A stretch of 64,000 nt of DNA from Dendrocalamus latiflorus (Eukaryota > Streptophyta > Magnoliopsida > Poales > Poaceae): positions 11,989,014-12,053,013 of the forward strand of contig CM029632.1 in NCBI GenBank assembly GCA_017311315.1. Direction: 5' to 3'. The position numbers and the translations under genes were made by a program. How positions within the stretch are numbered: position 1 is the stretch's first letter; the number at the start of each line of letters is the position of its first letter. The notes below the pieces were generated by a model. It saw nothing but the letters and a program-made list of their open reading frames with translations. It was not told the origin of the DNA and did no database searches. Below, one piece after another: positions 47,559-59,419 of the stretch.

Positions 47559-48994
47559 GAATTTTTGAATAATCATTTTTTATTTAAAATTACAAAATAT
47601 ACCTGTGAACTGTTTTTTTGCACTTTTGACCTCATGTCGCCACACGGTTGGGCGACTAGCCTAAGTCGCCTAACGGTTGGGCGATTTTGAATAATAATGC
47701 AATTATTGTATTAATCTGATTTAATAATTATGGGGAAGTAAATGACAATTTTTGTAGGTAATACATTTAAGAAATCTTGTTTGTAGTTTTTTTAAATAAA
47801 AAGGACAAACAATGTTGTTTGATGAACACCTGTGTAAACAAACATAGGATCTATAAACAAATAAAATAAAAGGAGAGCGTGTGTGTGTGTGTATATTAAT
47901 AGGAAGCACGTCCAGTGGTAAACAAACACAGAACACTATATGCATACATTGTGTAAGTGAATTAATTAATGTGCAAATAGTATAGGAGGATATAAATGCT
48001 ATAGCTGCTAGTATATATAGGAACAAGATCTATTCAAAGCACATTAAATGCTCACATGACATGAACGCCTGTGTAAGTAAGGCCCATATAAAGGGGGCAC
48101 ATTCTCTATACTTTTAAAGTATGCATGGTTTAGTACCATATTGCTAAGGCAAAGTGGAGAAGACCAATTTATAAGGTGTAGTCCTTGCCACTCCTTGAAT
48201 CATGTAACACATGGATGGGATGGCATGTGGAGAGATAAACACACACGCACGCACGCACGTATTCGTGTATTTTTGCGTGGAAAATCACGTGAATTATGAC
48301 AGATCATGGCGTGGCAGACCAAGCCCACCTTATTAGTTTTTTGAGCCATACATCATTTTTCTCCTTTTAACTAGAATCACGTGGCACATCACTTGGCAGA
48401 CCAAGTCCACTTTATTATTTTTTTTCTGAACCATGTATCATCAGACTTCTTAATTGTATTTCACATATAGTTCTTGTTAATTATTTCCCTGGCCACTGGG
48501 CCCGTCGATCCTCCCCAACCCAATCTCAGCCAATAGAAACCCACCAACCCCCATCCCACGGATCGTAGCCCATTCCGCCAAAAAAATTTCCCACTCCCAC
48601 CTCTCCCTCCCCTGTAAATACTCATCCAAACCCATCCCCTACCTATGACACGCACCCATCCCCTACCTATAACGATATTGTCTATCCTTTTATTTAAAAA
48701 AAACTACAAACAAGATTTCTTAAATGTATTACCTACAAAAATTACCATTTACTCTCTCACAATTATTTTTATCGGATTAATACAATAATTATATTATTAT
48801 TTAAAATCGCCCAACCGTTGGGTGACTAGAGGCAAATCGCCCAACCATTAGGTGACTTGGCCACGTGTTGCCCATTGGTTGGGCGACTAGCCCAAGTTGC
48901 CCAACCGTGCGGCGACATGGGGTCAAAAGTGACAAAAAATAATTCACAGGTATGTTTTTGTAATTTTGAATAAAAATAATTATTTAAAAAATTC
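47559..48994. mobile_element. Non-autonomous MULE of the same terminal family
   Basis: It begins GAATTTTTGAATAAT and ends with its reverse complement type TTTAAAAAATTC. Terminal repeats of about 255 bp (47559-47813) and 319 bp (48676-48994) flank 860 bp of non-coding DNA. TGTATATTA lies on both sides (47550-47558 and 48996-49004), a 9-bp duplication. The TIRs share with the 5.1-kb MULE the GAATTTTT end, a TATACC(C)/(C)TGTGAA block and clusters of GTCGCCCAAC / GTTGGGCGACT. The right repeat is longer because of extra GTCGCCC-type units. Confidence 0.85.
48295..48450. repeat. Imperfect tandem duplication inside the small MULE
   Basis: The segment with GTGGCAGACCAAGCCCACCTTATTA...GAGCCATACATCAT recurs as TTGGCAGACCAAGTCCACTTTATTA...GAACCATGTATCAT, about 75-80 bp apart. 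Confidence 0.75.
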
Positions 48995-49153
48995 GTGTAT
49001 ATTATACTGACACTCTACTTGTGCCATGACACATCTATAGTCATTCACTGAAATCTCAAGAAACTTCTCCTACGTTATAGAAATATCATAATAGATTAAT
49101 GCAAGACAAAATAATGATCCTTAAGAATAACATGAGCTTTGTAAGTGACAGAC

Positions 49154-49651
49154 CTTCAAAAAATGCCAAATTTCATTCATGGTTCCAGGAAAGTCTTTTT
49201 CAACGTTTCTCCACTTCTTCACCCTACGAGGAGCCTCTTGCCTAATGCAAATAGTGACCTCACTTCTTAAGATTGTAGCATGTGTACCACAGACTTTTCC
49301 ATATTGTCGAGCAAAGTGAATGTCTAGCGGTATCCCTCTTGCTCTTACCTTTGAAAATTTGTCATTTATAGTGACACCTTGACTTGCCTTCCGATAGACA
49401 TAGCCAAATTCAAGGAAAAGGTAGTAACAATCATTTTCATGAATAATGAACTTATCATTTTTAATAGGTTTATGAAGGTATATGTTAAGAAAATGGAAAC
49501 ATAATAGGGTTAAACCTCTGTTGGAGATTAGTTCCAGATCCATGTTTGTCACTCTTCCATTCATGGTCACTTCGATTGCATTATGACCAAGAGCAGCATA
49601 TGAAGTCTCCATCTGATCAGCTGATTGGTGAACTCGGGGCACCATATTAGC
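49154..49651 (-). pseudogene. CACTA-associated transposase-like exon
   Basis: On the minus strand this begins after CGTAG and ends TTGAAG|GTCTGT, a splice donor. It includes DIHFARQYGKVCGTHATILR, SEVTICIRQEAP and VKKWRNVEKDFPGTMNEIW. This resembles the plant Ptta/En/Spm transposase-associated domain, in which a G..A..F.SEIG..VR..AP..VK.W..V segment precedes an IW..L helix. The middle (49420-49540) looks like a retained intron. No catalytic part was found, so it is a fragment. Confidence 0.55.
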
Positions 49652-49660
49652 CTACGAAAT

Positions 49661-50651
49661 AATAAATAAGTACAAATAGAGTAGTCAGCAACTATTGCCT
49701 TTGGAGTAAAAATCCCAAACTGGAGAAGAAAGGTGGGGCCATTGACATAGGATTTAAAATCCCAAATTGATGAAGAAGAAGGAGAAAACACATCAAATGC
49801 AGGTCAAACACACACTTCGAATAACATCAAAGAAATAGATATGAAACACATGCGAGAAAAATAAAGAGGATAGGGAGCCATAGGTCGGTGGTGTCTTTGC
49901 ACCATGTGAGCATCTGTGATGACATGGCACTAGTGCGGGGACGATAGTGGTGACATGAGGGCACATTGGCAAGGAAAGAGGGTGGCTGGTGATTGGTGGT
50001 GAAGAATTGTGGCGGTGGCAAAGAAAGATGGAGGTTGTACGGTGACAGTCAGAAGGCTGTGTAGAAAGATGGGGTTGCGGGGAGGTATGGATACTAGAAA
50101 GGGATAAATTGTTCCCAACCCTAGATACAACCATAGTTGTTTTACCTTGAACTGTAGTCTACGTAGGAAACGCTTGATGGAAATGCCTTCTACGCCAATT
50201 CAGAGAACTTATATAAATGTGTGAATCCATTGAATGGTGGGAGTAAAAAGTATTGTCGCAAATCACTTAGATGGAAAAATATCTTTTGGCGCTACACATG
50301 TTATTTTGGACATCAACACAATCTCCAATACAATGTAAAAAGGAACAAAGGTAGTAACAAGTTAGAGCAAGAGCATTCGGTCATCATTTGGAATGGAGGA
50401 TTTTTTATGGTATGAATGTTGGAGGAATTACACTATTTGATGCAGGCAAAATTTAGTAATAATTCTATGATATTCATGTACTCCAAATGGGGCATCACAA
50501 GTTTTGGGAAAAATAACATAATTAATCTTATAAACACGTTGATCTTTTAAAAAAAACCCTATAAGCACATTAGTATCGAAATAAGCAAACAGTACTAGTA
50601 AGTAATAGCAACAACATAATGTGAATAAAAAATAGGGAGCAACTAGGGAAT
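49661..50651. other. Intergenic, no gene recognised
   Basis: May include the 5' part of the CACTA remnant, but no motif is clear. Confidence 0.3.
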
Positions 50652-50685
50652 GCTATAACGTCGGGGGAGCTCCCGACGATATAGC
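50652..50685. repeat. 34-bp near-perfect palindrome
   Basis: GCTATAACGTCGGGGGAGCT followed by CCCGACGATATAGC pairs at nearly all of 17 positions (one A/A, one G/T and the central pair do not match). A CT-rich leader-like region follows. Confidence 0.85.
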
Positions 50686-51470
50686 CTCCTCCTCCCTCCC
50701 CTCCCCTTCACTGCCCCACCGCTCTCCCTCCCCTCCTGCTCTCTTCTCTAGCTTTGGCAAAGCTTCCCCTACCGGCAAGCTCTCTCCCCCTCTCCCGCCA
50801 CTCCCCTCATCTCCCTCTCTCTTCTCCAATGCCGACGCAGCTTCACACCCCTCCTCCTCCCCCTGTCACCTCCTCCACCACCGATGGCTACCAGCGACTT
50901 CATTGCCTTGTCGTGCTATCGTCCCCCTCCCCATCCAACCTAATATTCAGTGCACCGCCTCGTTGTGCCTCCCTCGACCACTACCCACTACCAGACCACC
51001 ACCTCCCTGGCCTCCCACTACATCCAGGGGGTACAGTGAACATGTCAGCGGAGATGACGCCCCCTATCGGTGCGAGAGCGAGAGTGAGCGAGAGAGAGTG
51101 TGCGTAGTGGAGTGGTGGCCAGGAGAGATAACAAGAGAGTAAGTGAGACTGATGATGCTATACCGTTCGAGTAGTTTTTCTCTAAAAAATATAGGAGCAA
51201 TGACATAAATATTTGCTTTGTATTGTCCTATGACCTTTAAAAATCATGACCATGCATGCTAAGTGACTACTAGAAAATTTGCAACAGGATTATGCTAGTG
51301 AAGGTCAATTAAATTTCACAAACAAGCATGCATCACGAGTGTGCTAGTATATGAAATACTACTAGCATTTGCCTTGGTACAAGAGTTGCTCTATTACTGT
51401 TCATCTTAGTTGGACATACTTACCGTTTGCTAGTTGATACAATTAGTTGTGTGTTGATAAAGGCATATAC
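50686..51470. other. CT-rich region, no gene supported
   Basis: A plus-strand open frame (50754-51107) of low-complexity Pro/Ser/Leu residues has no recognisable product and is best read as CT-rich non-coding DNA. Confidence 0.4.
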
Positions 51471-51835
51471 TCAGGGGTCCTTTGGAGTACATGATTTTTT
51501 TAGGATTTTTAGAGGAATACTATTCACACAGGAATATGGTATGTAGGAAACATGAACAATACTCCATAAGAATTTTTTTCCCTTCCCATGCCAATTCCAT
51601 AGGAATTTTAACATCCAAGGCAACCTATTCATAAAATTCTTATGCACGAGGAATGAACAAGCCTCAATTTCTTGGCCTATGTTTTGGGGGCTAACAGACG
51701 AAAACATTACAACTCAAGTTAATTAAACAAATAAAATAATCTGTTCACTCCCAAAATTCTTCTAAATTTCCTATGTTTTTTCAACATATCCAAATGGTCT
51801 TTCCTAGAAAACTCCTATGTTTTCTAATCCTCACC
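51471..51835. mobile_element. Decayed Tourist-type MITE
   Basis: GGGGTCCTTTGGAGTACATG at the left and ATCCAAATGGTCTTTCC at the right enclose words (AGGATTTTTAGAGGAA, CCATAGGAATTTTAACATCC, AATTTCCTATG) typical of the grass GGGTCCTTTGGA MITEs. No clean target duplication. Confidence 0.45.
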
Positions 51836-53689
51836 CTTGTTGATGCTCATTATATACTTATTTTATACACCAACACTGTCATTCTATATGCGATAATTGC
51901 GGATAATTGTGCCACTTGGCAACTAACCCTAACAAATATTGGAGATGTGTTGTATTTCATGTGTCGTGAAGGAAATTATGGAAGATATGCAATTTCAGAG
52001 ATAATCCTAGAAGAAAAGGACAAAGAAGAAAGGAAAAGAATGTCGGTTTTCAGAAGCCAAAATTACCAAAAAAAATCATGTATTTGAGAAGTACTCAGCA
52101 CGGAGACCACGACCCACTTGTCAGGGCAGCACCCCTAGTGGCGTCCATGGTGCTGGGGGGGGGGGGGGGGGTGTGCCACGACGAAACAAGGGAATGAAAA
52201 GTCGCTTTGCGTTGGATGCTCTTTACCCTCCCCACTTGCCCCTTGACTTGCCGGCCACATCTACGACACCTTTCCTGCCTCATCTATATATTTGCCTTGG
52301 GTCCCTCGCACCAGAACATGCCAAATTCTACTGAAATCCACAAAGTTGAGGGAGAGAAAACTAGGGTTCCACCGAAGCCGAAGTCACCAAGGAGGAGAAG
52401 TCACTGAGAGGAAGTTGTCGCGTGGATTTTAGGGCAGTGCCTCTGGCATCCACCGATGCTAGCACCAGGCAGCGCCCCCTGCTTCGTCCTCTTCTTCCAT
52501 GACATTTTGCTTTGCTTCCATGATGTTCACCCAAATCCAGTATGGAGTAACTTCTCTATTCTTCCCCTAGGTTTTGGTGATCTTGTTATGTAATCGACGT
52601 TGTTTAATCTTTGATGCTTGGTACTCTTTGCTATGATTAGTCTACTTGATATTGCGATATTTAGTTCTTACTGCAGCATCAACTTGTTAGTTGCTAGATT
52701 GAAACATGATGTTTGGATTTAGTCAACCAATCTATATCAAGTAGTGCAAATTTTGTCATTTTAGATTAACACTAGTACGTGACAGGTGCGAAGGTGAAAA
52801 AAGCGATATTGATCTATAGGTTGAGAGCTATCATAACATAGTATCGATTTCTAGATTGATTTGTCTTTATTCATGCAAGTGAACCTAGCCTTGGGAGGAG
52901 TTGCTAGATTTTGGTAGGACCTAGTTAATCTCATTCTTCGGTGGTAGTTGCTTTTATAATAATCTTTCGTACATCATACTGTTAGTAGTAATAGTTGTGC
53001 CTTATTGTGGTCCCATCTATTCCTTATGATTCGATACTCTGGAGTACTCAAAAGCTACAGTTTGCCCGTACGCCTGTGGTTAATTTAATTGCACGTATTT
53101 AGTGTCAACAACCCTATCCCTATGCTTTTCCTATTCCTACACCTTTTCATTTCTATATTCTTTAGAACAAACGAATTTTAGAGAAAAAAAATAAGGATTG
53201 CAATCCAAATGAAGATTTCTTGTACATGATGCTTGGATCATTGGATTGCATCAAAGGAATTTCATAGGATAAGATTTTTTTCTACAAATTTTATAGAAAA
53301 CCAAACATGAGCTCTAACATCATGTCAAATTTCATATGATAGTTCCAATGCACCTTCTCTCTCTCTCTCTCTAATCAAGTAGTAACATCCAACCTCAAAA
53401 TTCATGTATTTTATTTGTGAGCCACCCAAACACCTTTTTTGAGCAATTTATGTGGTTTTGTTTCTTATGGGATTCAACAAGTCATAGTATTTCAATCCTA
53501 CACTTTTCTTATTTTTGTGTTTTAAAGTTTCTGAGTTCCAAAGAGGCCCCGAAAATATATCATAGAGAATAAGAGCAAAGAAACTCATTTAAATGAGCAA
53601 TTAGCACAAGGTCTATTAATATTTGGTTTAGTGTGGGATGATGAAATAGAATGCAAGGGTTACCTAAATCTTCTAAATTTCTAATGGTA
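51836..53689. other. Intergenic, no gene; 17-G run at 52155-52171
   Basis: No coherent coding sequence. Features are a run of 17 G (52155-52171), a TC microsatellite at about 53355-53372, and further degenerate MITE words (TTTCATAGGAT, CCAAACATGAGCTC) around 53150-53310. Confidence 0.45.
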
Positions 53690-53697
53690 AACAAAAC

Positions 53698-54275
53698 CAA
53701 GGTTGTCAGTATCGCAACATGTATCATAGTATCATACGATCCTACAATCCTACCAGAGATGGATGATATGGATCGCAATATAGATCAGAATCCGGTAGTA
53801 TCATAGTGGGATCATGATCCTACTTGTGGAATTTTTAAGATCGGGTAGGATCGCAGTAGGATCGTAGTGGGATCGTGATCCTTACAACAAACTATATTAG
53901 CATATAAAATTTGATATGACCTATTGCTAGTTTAAGTTGTACTAGTTTAATTTGATTTGTTTTGTTGTTTACATATTGTTCTAGGGTAAAAAAAAGTATT
54001 ATCTTTGACATATTGCATTTTAGATTATTAATTTATTAAAAATAATTAAATAAGTTTCAAAAATCAACTTTAATTCAATATAACATGAATAAATGTACTC
54101 AAATTACAAAATTAAATTTTAAAAAATCTACTATAGACTTGCATATTTAGAAATATAATTCAATTTATATATAAAAAATATATACTTTTAAAAATTTGAT
54201 AGAATCATGATTCTATGATCCGACTCCATCAGACAAAAAATGATCCTGCCTGGCATCGTGATTGTGATAACCTTG
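53698..54275. mobile_element. hAT element with perfect 8-bp TSD
   Basis: It starts CAAGGTTGTCAGTATCG and ends CGTGATTGTGATAACCTTG (imperfect TIRs). AACAAAAC stands on both sides (53690-53697 and 54276-54283). The first 190 bp is packed with GATCCTAC/GTAGGATCG words in both orientations, and the rest is AT-rich. It is 578 bp with no transposase. Confidence 0.9.
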
Positions 54276-54346
54276 AACAAAACTACCATTGCCCTAGGCC
54301 ATGTGCAAATGGCCAAGTGGTTAATGGTGTCATGCCATCAACAAAG

Positions 54347-55070
54347 GGGCCTACACCGTATAGGCATACACGCCAACCACACCTCTGTCTCTCCTTCCAT
54401 GTTGTATCTAACTATTTGACGCGACGTCATACAAACATTTCGTTCTAGCTAGTAGATAGAAATGGTGGTGGTCTATTTTCAATGTGCGACCTTTCCTCCT
54501 ATCATGCTCACCTGTACACTGCATAGGGGCCCACATCACAAGGGCATACACGCACACCACACCTTTTTCTCTCATTCCATATCTATCCACCTATTTGATT
54601 GATGTCATACACATTTTCTATTTTAGTAGAAACGGCAGTGAATCTTTTTTTTAAGTGCCTTAACCCTTCCTCTCTCGCTTGTATATTACACTGGGCCCAC
54701 AAAATAGGGGAATGTACATGCCCCGCACAGCTGTAACCCCTCTTTTCTCATGTGATTTACTCGTCTATTCAATTAGAAGTCATAGACCCACTCTTATCAG
54801 CTTATGACTTATAACTTCTCTTGAACCAAAAAAACAAAATAGTTTCTTCATCATTTTTTCGAATAACTTATCGATATTCAATTTGTCCGCATAAACATTA
54901 TTCTAGAAGCAAAAATCATCCACCACAGCTATAAATTACCCGTTACAGTTAAAAAAAATATAGCCATAACATTTTCTACTCTAATAGAAACGGTAGATAG
55001 TCTATGTTATCAATTTCTCTTTCTCTTGTCACGATCACCTATAGACTGCATTGGGCCCACGGAGCATATA
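54347..55070. repeat. Degenerate tandem repeat upstream of the NHL gene
   Basis: Four units, each led by GGGCC(C/T)AC, start at 54347, 54527, 54693 and 55053. Each holds GCATACACGCC..CACACCTC, then TCATACA..CATTTTCTA and TAGTAGAAACGGTAG. The third unit is lengthened by about 170 bp of foreign AT-rich DNA (about 54795-54965). The last unit ends some 360 bp before the NHL start codon, so part may lie in its promoter. Confidence 0.7.
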
Positions 55071-55426
55071 CAGTATACGCGCCCCCCCTCGCCCTCCCTC
55101 CGCCTAAAACCTCCACAGAAAAAGCAATACAAAAAGTTGTAGAACCCGGAAGGAAAACCGAGCGGACGGGGGCAAGACAGCGAGCAGTGATAACAGCGGC
55201 GGCGGCAGTAGCAGCGAGCGCCACCGCCACCACCACCTCTTCTCTTTCACGCTCTCTCGTCGTCCTTTTCTTGCCTTCTTTTTGCAGAGAGCGAGAACTG
55301 CAGGGCCCCAAAAGAGGTCGGATTCTTGGTGTTTTCTGAACCTTCTTTACTTGTCCTCAAATGGCCTCATCCCCCTCCGCACATTTCCCCTAGCAGCTTC
55401 CCAAGCTTCCCCGCTTCTTGAAAGTG
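55071..55426 (+). promoter_or_regulatory. 5' region of the NHL gene
   Basis: CT-rich, leader-like sequence with a GGCGGCGGCAGTAGCAGC tract and a possible TATA-type CATATACAGTATAC near 55065-55078. The transcription start is not determined. Confidence 0.4.
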
Positions 55427-58400
55427 ATGGAGACCAAGGTGGCGGCAAGAAGAGCAAGAGGCGTGGCGGTGCTTCTGGTGGCCACGCTCCTGCTCAGCGC
55501 CTTCGGCTCCGCGTCGGCCGCGTCCTCGTACCCCGCAAGTGAGTGAGCTCCGTTCTTGGGTTTGGAGTTTGGTTTCTTGGGGCTAATTCGTATCGATTGG
55601 TGGCAGAGGTTGTGAGCGGGCTGCTGAGCAGCACGGCGTCGGCGCTGGTGAAGCAGCTGTGGTCGCTCAAATCGATCACCAGGACGGGTAATTGGTGTGG
55701 TCTTTCAGCGTTTCCTCCGGTTCTTGGTTTCTGTTTCTTGAACGGATTTTGGTCGAATTTTGTTGTCTGCAGCAGCGTTGGCGGGGCGGTCCATGGTGAA
55801 GTACGAGGGCGGGTACACGGTGGAGACGGTGTTCGACGGCAGCAAGCTGGGGATCGAGCCGTACGATGTGGAGGTCACCCCTGCCGGCGAGCTGCTCGTG
55901 CTGGACTCCATGAACAGCAACATCTACAGGGTCCAGCTACCGCTGTCTCGATGTGAGCATGCTCTACCTCTAACCGCTTCTTCCGGTCCTTTTCTGGTTT
56001 GGTTGTGATGGTATTCCGTCTTCCTGGGATTCTGCTAAGTGTGGTGGTTGACTAGATGATGTGAAGTGTTTGGGTGGTTGGTCGGGGGTGATGTGATGGT
56101 TGCATGTTAGATTTTGGTCAGGGCCTGTTTCTTGATTGCGAGATGTTTGTTAGTTCCTAGTTTGCAATTATGAATTCATGATGTAATATTGCTGTGCTAC
56201 CTGGTCACTTCCACTTCCATTGTTTATGGAGTATTTAACTTTTATTTCGTAGTTCCACATTTTAGGAGTTTAACAAACAGAGCATGAATTATTGGTCGCC
56301 TGAAAAATTATTAGCGAAATATAGTATGAATTGTTCGCCAGAATTATTAGCCAATTTTCCCGTCTCATGTGAAAATTTGACATTCCAACTTTGGTATGAG
56401 CGAGTGCTCTATATCGGTCATACTGTGGTCTCCCTCCCTAAGAACAATGTTTGATTCTAGAGTGGTGAAACTGTCATCCACATCTTATTTAGCAATAGAT
56501 GCTTTTCAGCTTTATACCAGTTTCTCTTGCATCTTTTGAAAATGGATCAAACAATGCAGATAGCAGACCAAAGCTTGTTGCTGGTTCACCAGAAGGATTA
56601 TCTGGTCATGTCGATGGGAGACTGCGAGAGGCGAAGATGAACCATCCTAAGGGGTTTACAGTGGACGATAGGGGCAACATTTATGTTGCAGACGCTATGA
56701 ACATGGCAATAAGAAAGATCAGTAATACAAGTAAGCTAAAATGTCTCGTTGTAGGGTATGTGCACATGATATTGTCTGGTCCCCAAGCATCCTATGCTTG
56801 CTCTTTGATTTTCCATTGAGCTTCTCCAGGACTTACTTAACACTTGCGTCCAAAAGTTGCATTTGGAACGAGGTAGGCTGTCAGAGTGAATGCGAAGATC
56901 AAACACACAGTTTTAAATGCCAACATGTAGTCTATTTAGAGTGTGATCCCTGCAATAGATTATGGTTACAAAAAATAAATCTAATCAGTACCGGTCTTAA
57001 TTATTTCCCCAACTTTTCCAAAACATCCTAGTAATGATATGGATATTGATACCAACAAATTAAATATCACGTGCTTTGCAAACATGGAACAGATATCACA
57101 CATTTAGCTGAAACCTTAATGTGGTTAGTGGAAATACATAATTGGACTTTAGATATTAAATGATCTCATTTTTAAAATTTTGTGATATCGAAAAGCTACA
57201 AGAGAGAAATAAGTACTAACATCATAATTGCTCGTTGAGATTGTATATGTTTTGAGTGTGTTGAATTAAACCAAGGATTTGCATGCACAAAACAGTTACA
57301 TGTTTTTAAGGTAAATATCATTTGTTGTTGATAACTTGGTATGCTTGCTTTGAATTTCACCAGCCATTTTAACCTCAACTTTTGTATTATCAAATTCTTT
57401 TAGCTTGCATATTTTTCTTGTGGTTAATTAACTTATTTTCAGAGGGAACTACAGATCTTTATGCTAATTAAGTTTGGCTTCAGCTGAAATTTGTTTGGAT
57501 CTTCAGGAGTCATCTAGCGACTAGCATAAATGTCCTTGTTAATTTATAAACTTGTAAATGAAGTTCTTGACAGATTGTGTCTAACACATAGGGGTCACAA
57601 CCATTGCCGGGGGGAAATCAATGAAAGGTGGACACATAGATGGGCCCAGCGATGATGCAAAATTTTCTACTGATTTTGAAATCCGTTACATCAGCAGTAG
57701 CTGCTCCCTCTTGGTCATTGATAGAGGAAACCAAGCAATTCGGGAGATTCCACTCCAGTTGGATTACTGCACTTATCGGTATGAAGCTGGTTTTCCTCTA
57801 GGTACATTCCACTTAAGCTTTCCATTAGTACTATTTGACCAAAGAATACTGTTATTCTAAAAAGCTAGACTATTGTAAATTCACTGCTCAAATGACCTAA
57901 AATAACAAGGAAAACGGCCTGCTAAAACTACAAACACTAATTACTTTGAGTTTGAATGCTCACAGGAGTTGCTTTGCTTTTTGCTGCTGGTTTCTTTGGT
58001 TACATGCTTGCATTGGTCCAACAACGGGTTTTAGGAATGGTATCAACAACAGAGGTAAGTGCTTCATACTGTTTTTGTTATTCTGAGAAAGGCATCATGT
58101 ACATATGCTGGCAGCATGGCAGAGTTGGCAACTAGGGCAAGGGCTGTAATGGACCACAGGCCACAGGCCTGCTGTAAACCAGCAGACCGGTGCATGAATA
58201 CATTGCCGTCAACCTTTGGTTACCCTAGAGCTAGTCCATCGTCCTTTGGCCCCAACCTGTTCACTCACTAATCGCAATGCCCCACACCTATCCTCACAAC
58301 TACCACAACTATGGCATGGTGGTAACTTTTAGGAGTTGATAATGATCCTGTAGACCTGTGCATAACTTAAAATGCAAGCCTTTTTGTGCATCTAAAAAAA

Positions 58401-59419
58401 TGGTTCAAGTAAATAAATGATTCTACATCTTTAAAACTATATAACTACTTATTTTATTAGACAATGGAGCATTTCAGTTCTTTAATTAACCATAATTGAC
58501 TGATGTCAAGGACACACAAATATCTACAGAATAGCACATACAAAATAAAATAATACAATTAATTTTGTTACCCCTCTAGAGTTTAGACCATATTTCCCTA
58601 AAAAAAGTCTAAACTATAGTTAAAAGTAAAGATGAACACCATACATGTTCTCTTGTTTGCTTCACCTTATTTATGTAGTAAATTTACTGCTACCTACTTT
58701 GGAATGGAAATTTTACCATACAGGAACCACAAACTCCTGCAAGACCCAGCATTGCAAGCATCCCTCCATATCAGAAGCCATTGAAGCCTTCTTTTCGGCC
58801 CCCACTAATCCCAGCTGAAGATGAGGCTGGGAAACAGGAAGCTGAAGAGGGATTCTTCACTTCAATTGGTAAACTCATCGGAGGAGCAGTATCATCTGTG
58901 GCAGAGATGTTTGGTGCAGCATTTTCCAGAAAGAAGCGCCCAGCCAGCCAGTACCTTCACCACCAGCAGCGAAGAGCTAACCCTTGGCCAGTGCAAGAAA
59001 GCTATGCCATCCCACATGATGAGACGCCTCCACATCTGGACACAAGAGCACCAACCCCTCGGAAGAACTATGCTTTCATGACGAAGGAGCCTGAAAAAAT
59101 TCACCACATCCGGCATGGACGGCCTTATTTCAACGGTTGGGATGGACACACCCCTCATCAGCAGCAGCCGGAGCAGCAAATGTATCCCCAGCAGCACCTG
59201 CAGCGGCACAGGCAGTACTCTGCAGGCCCACACACTATCTACGAGAAGAGCTGCGAGACGACAAACGAGATTGTCTTTGGCGCGGTCCAGGAGGTGGGCA
59301 GCAAGCAGCGCATGGTGGAGATCAAGGCCGTGAACTATGGAGACTCATTCTATGAGCAGTACGGGATGTGGTACCGCAACAATTGCATCGGCTCTAACAG
59401 CAGTAACAACAACTATTAA
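55427..59419 (+). CDS. NHL-repeat-containing membrane protein
   Basis: Seven exons: 55427-55538, 55607-55687, 55773-55952, 56560-56730, 57592-57801, 57966-58054, 58724-59419. All introns are GT-AG and in phase, giving 512 residues. Residues 12-31 form a hydrophobic signal or anchor (VAVLLVATLLLSAFG). NHL-type beta-propeller repeats lie around 92-118 (ELLVLDSMNSNIYRV), 153-178 (HPKGFTVDDRGNIYVADAMN) and 213-234 (LLVIDRGNQAIREI). A second membrane segment lies at 252-271 (GVALLFAAGFFGYMLALVQQ), followed by a long Pro/Gln/His-rich tail ending SSNNNY. Plants have a small family of such NHL proteins of unknown biochemical role; protein or ligand binding outside the cytosol is inference. Exon 3 starts at a CAGCAG double acceptor. 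Confidence 0.96.

Larger units (their letters stand above)
46417..49660 (-). mobile_element. CACTA (En/Spm) element remnant, minus strand
   Basis: The left boundary CACTACAACAAAGACG at about 46417 matches the CACTACAA start of CACTA termini. Beyond it lie exon-like pieces on the minus strand: INQEV then, after a stop, ERHIIHAQAEAAKVL (about 46835-46915), KKGANKTTSTEQKKEM...QIMYEP with donor CCG|GTGAGG (lower bound 47277), and a larger exon at 49154-49651. A MULE (47559-48994) is inserted between them. The right terminus is not located, so the extent is a minimum. Confidence 0.5.

Noticed and set aside
48461..48655. Gly/Trp-rich minus-strand frame
   Set aside because: Inside the non-coding part of the small MULE, with no similarity I can name.
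50754..51142. Two Pro/Ser-rich plus-strand frames
   Set aside because: Low-complexity CT-rich DNA without homology cues, splice structure or promoter.
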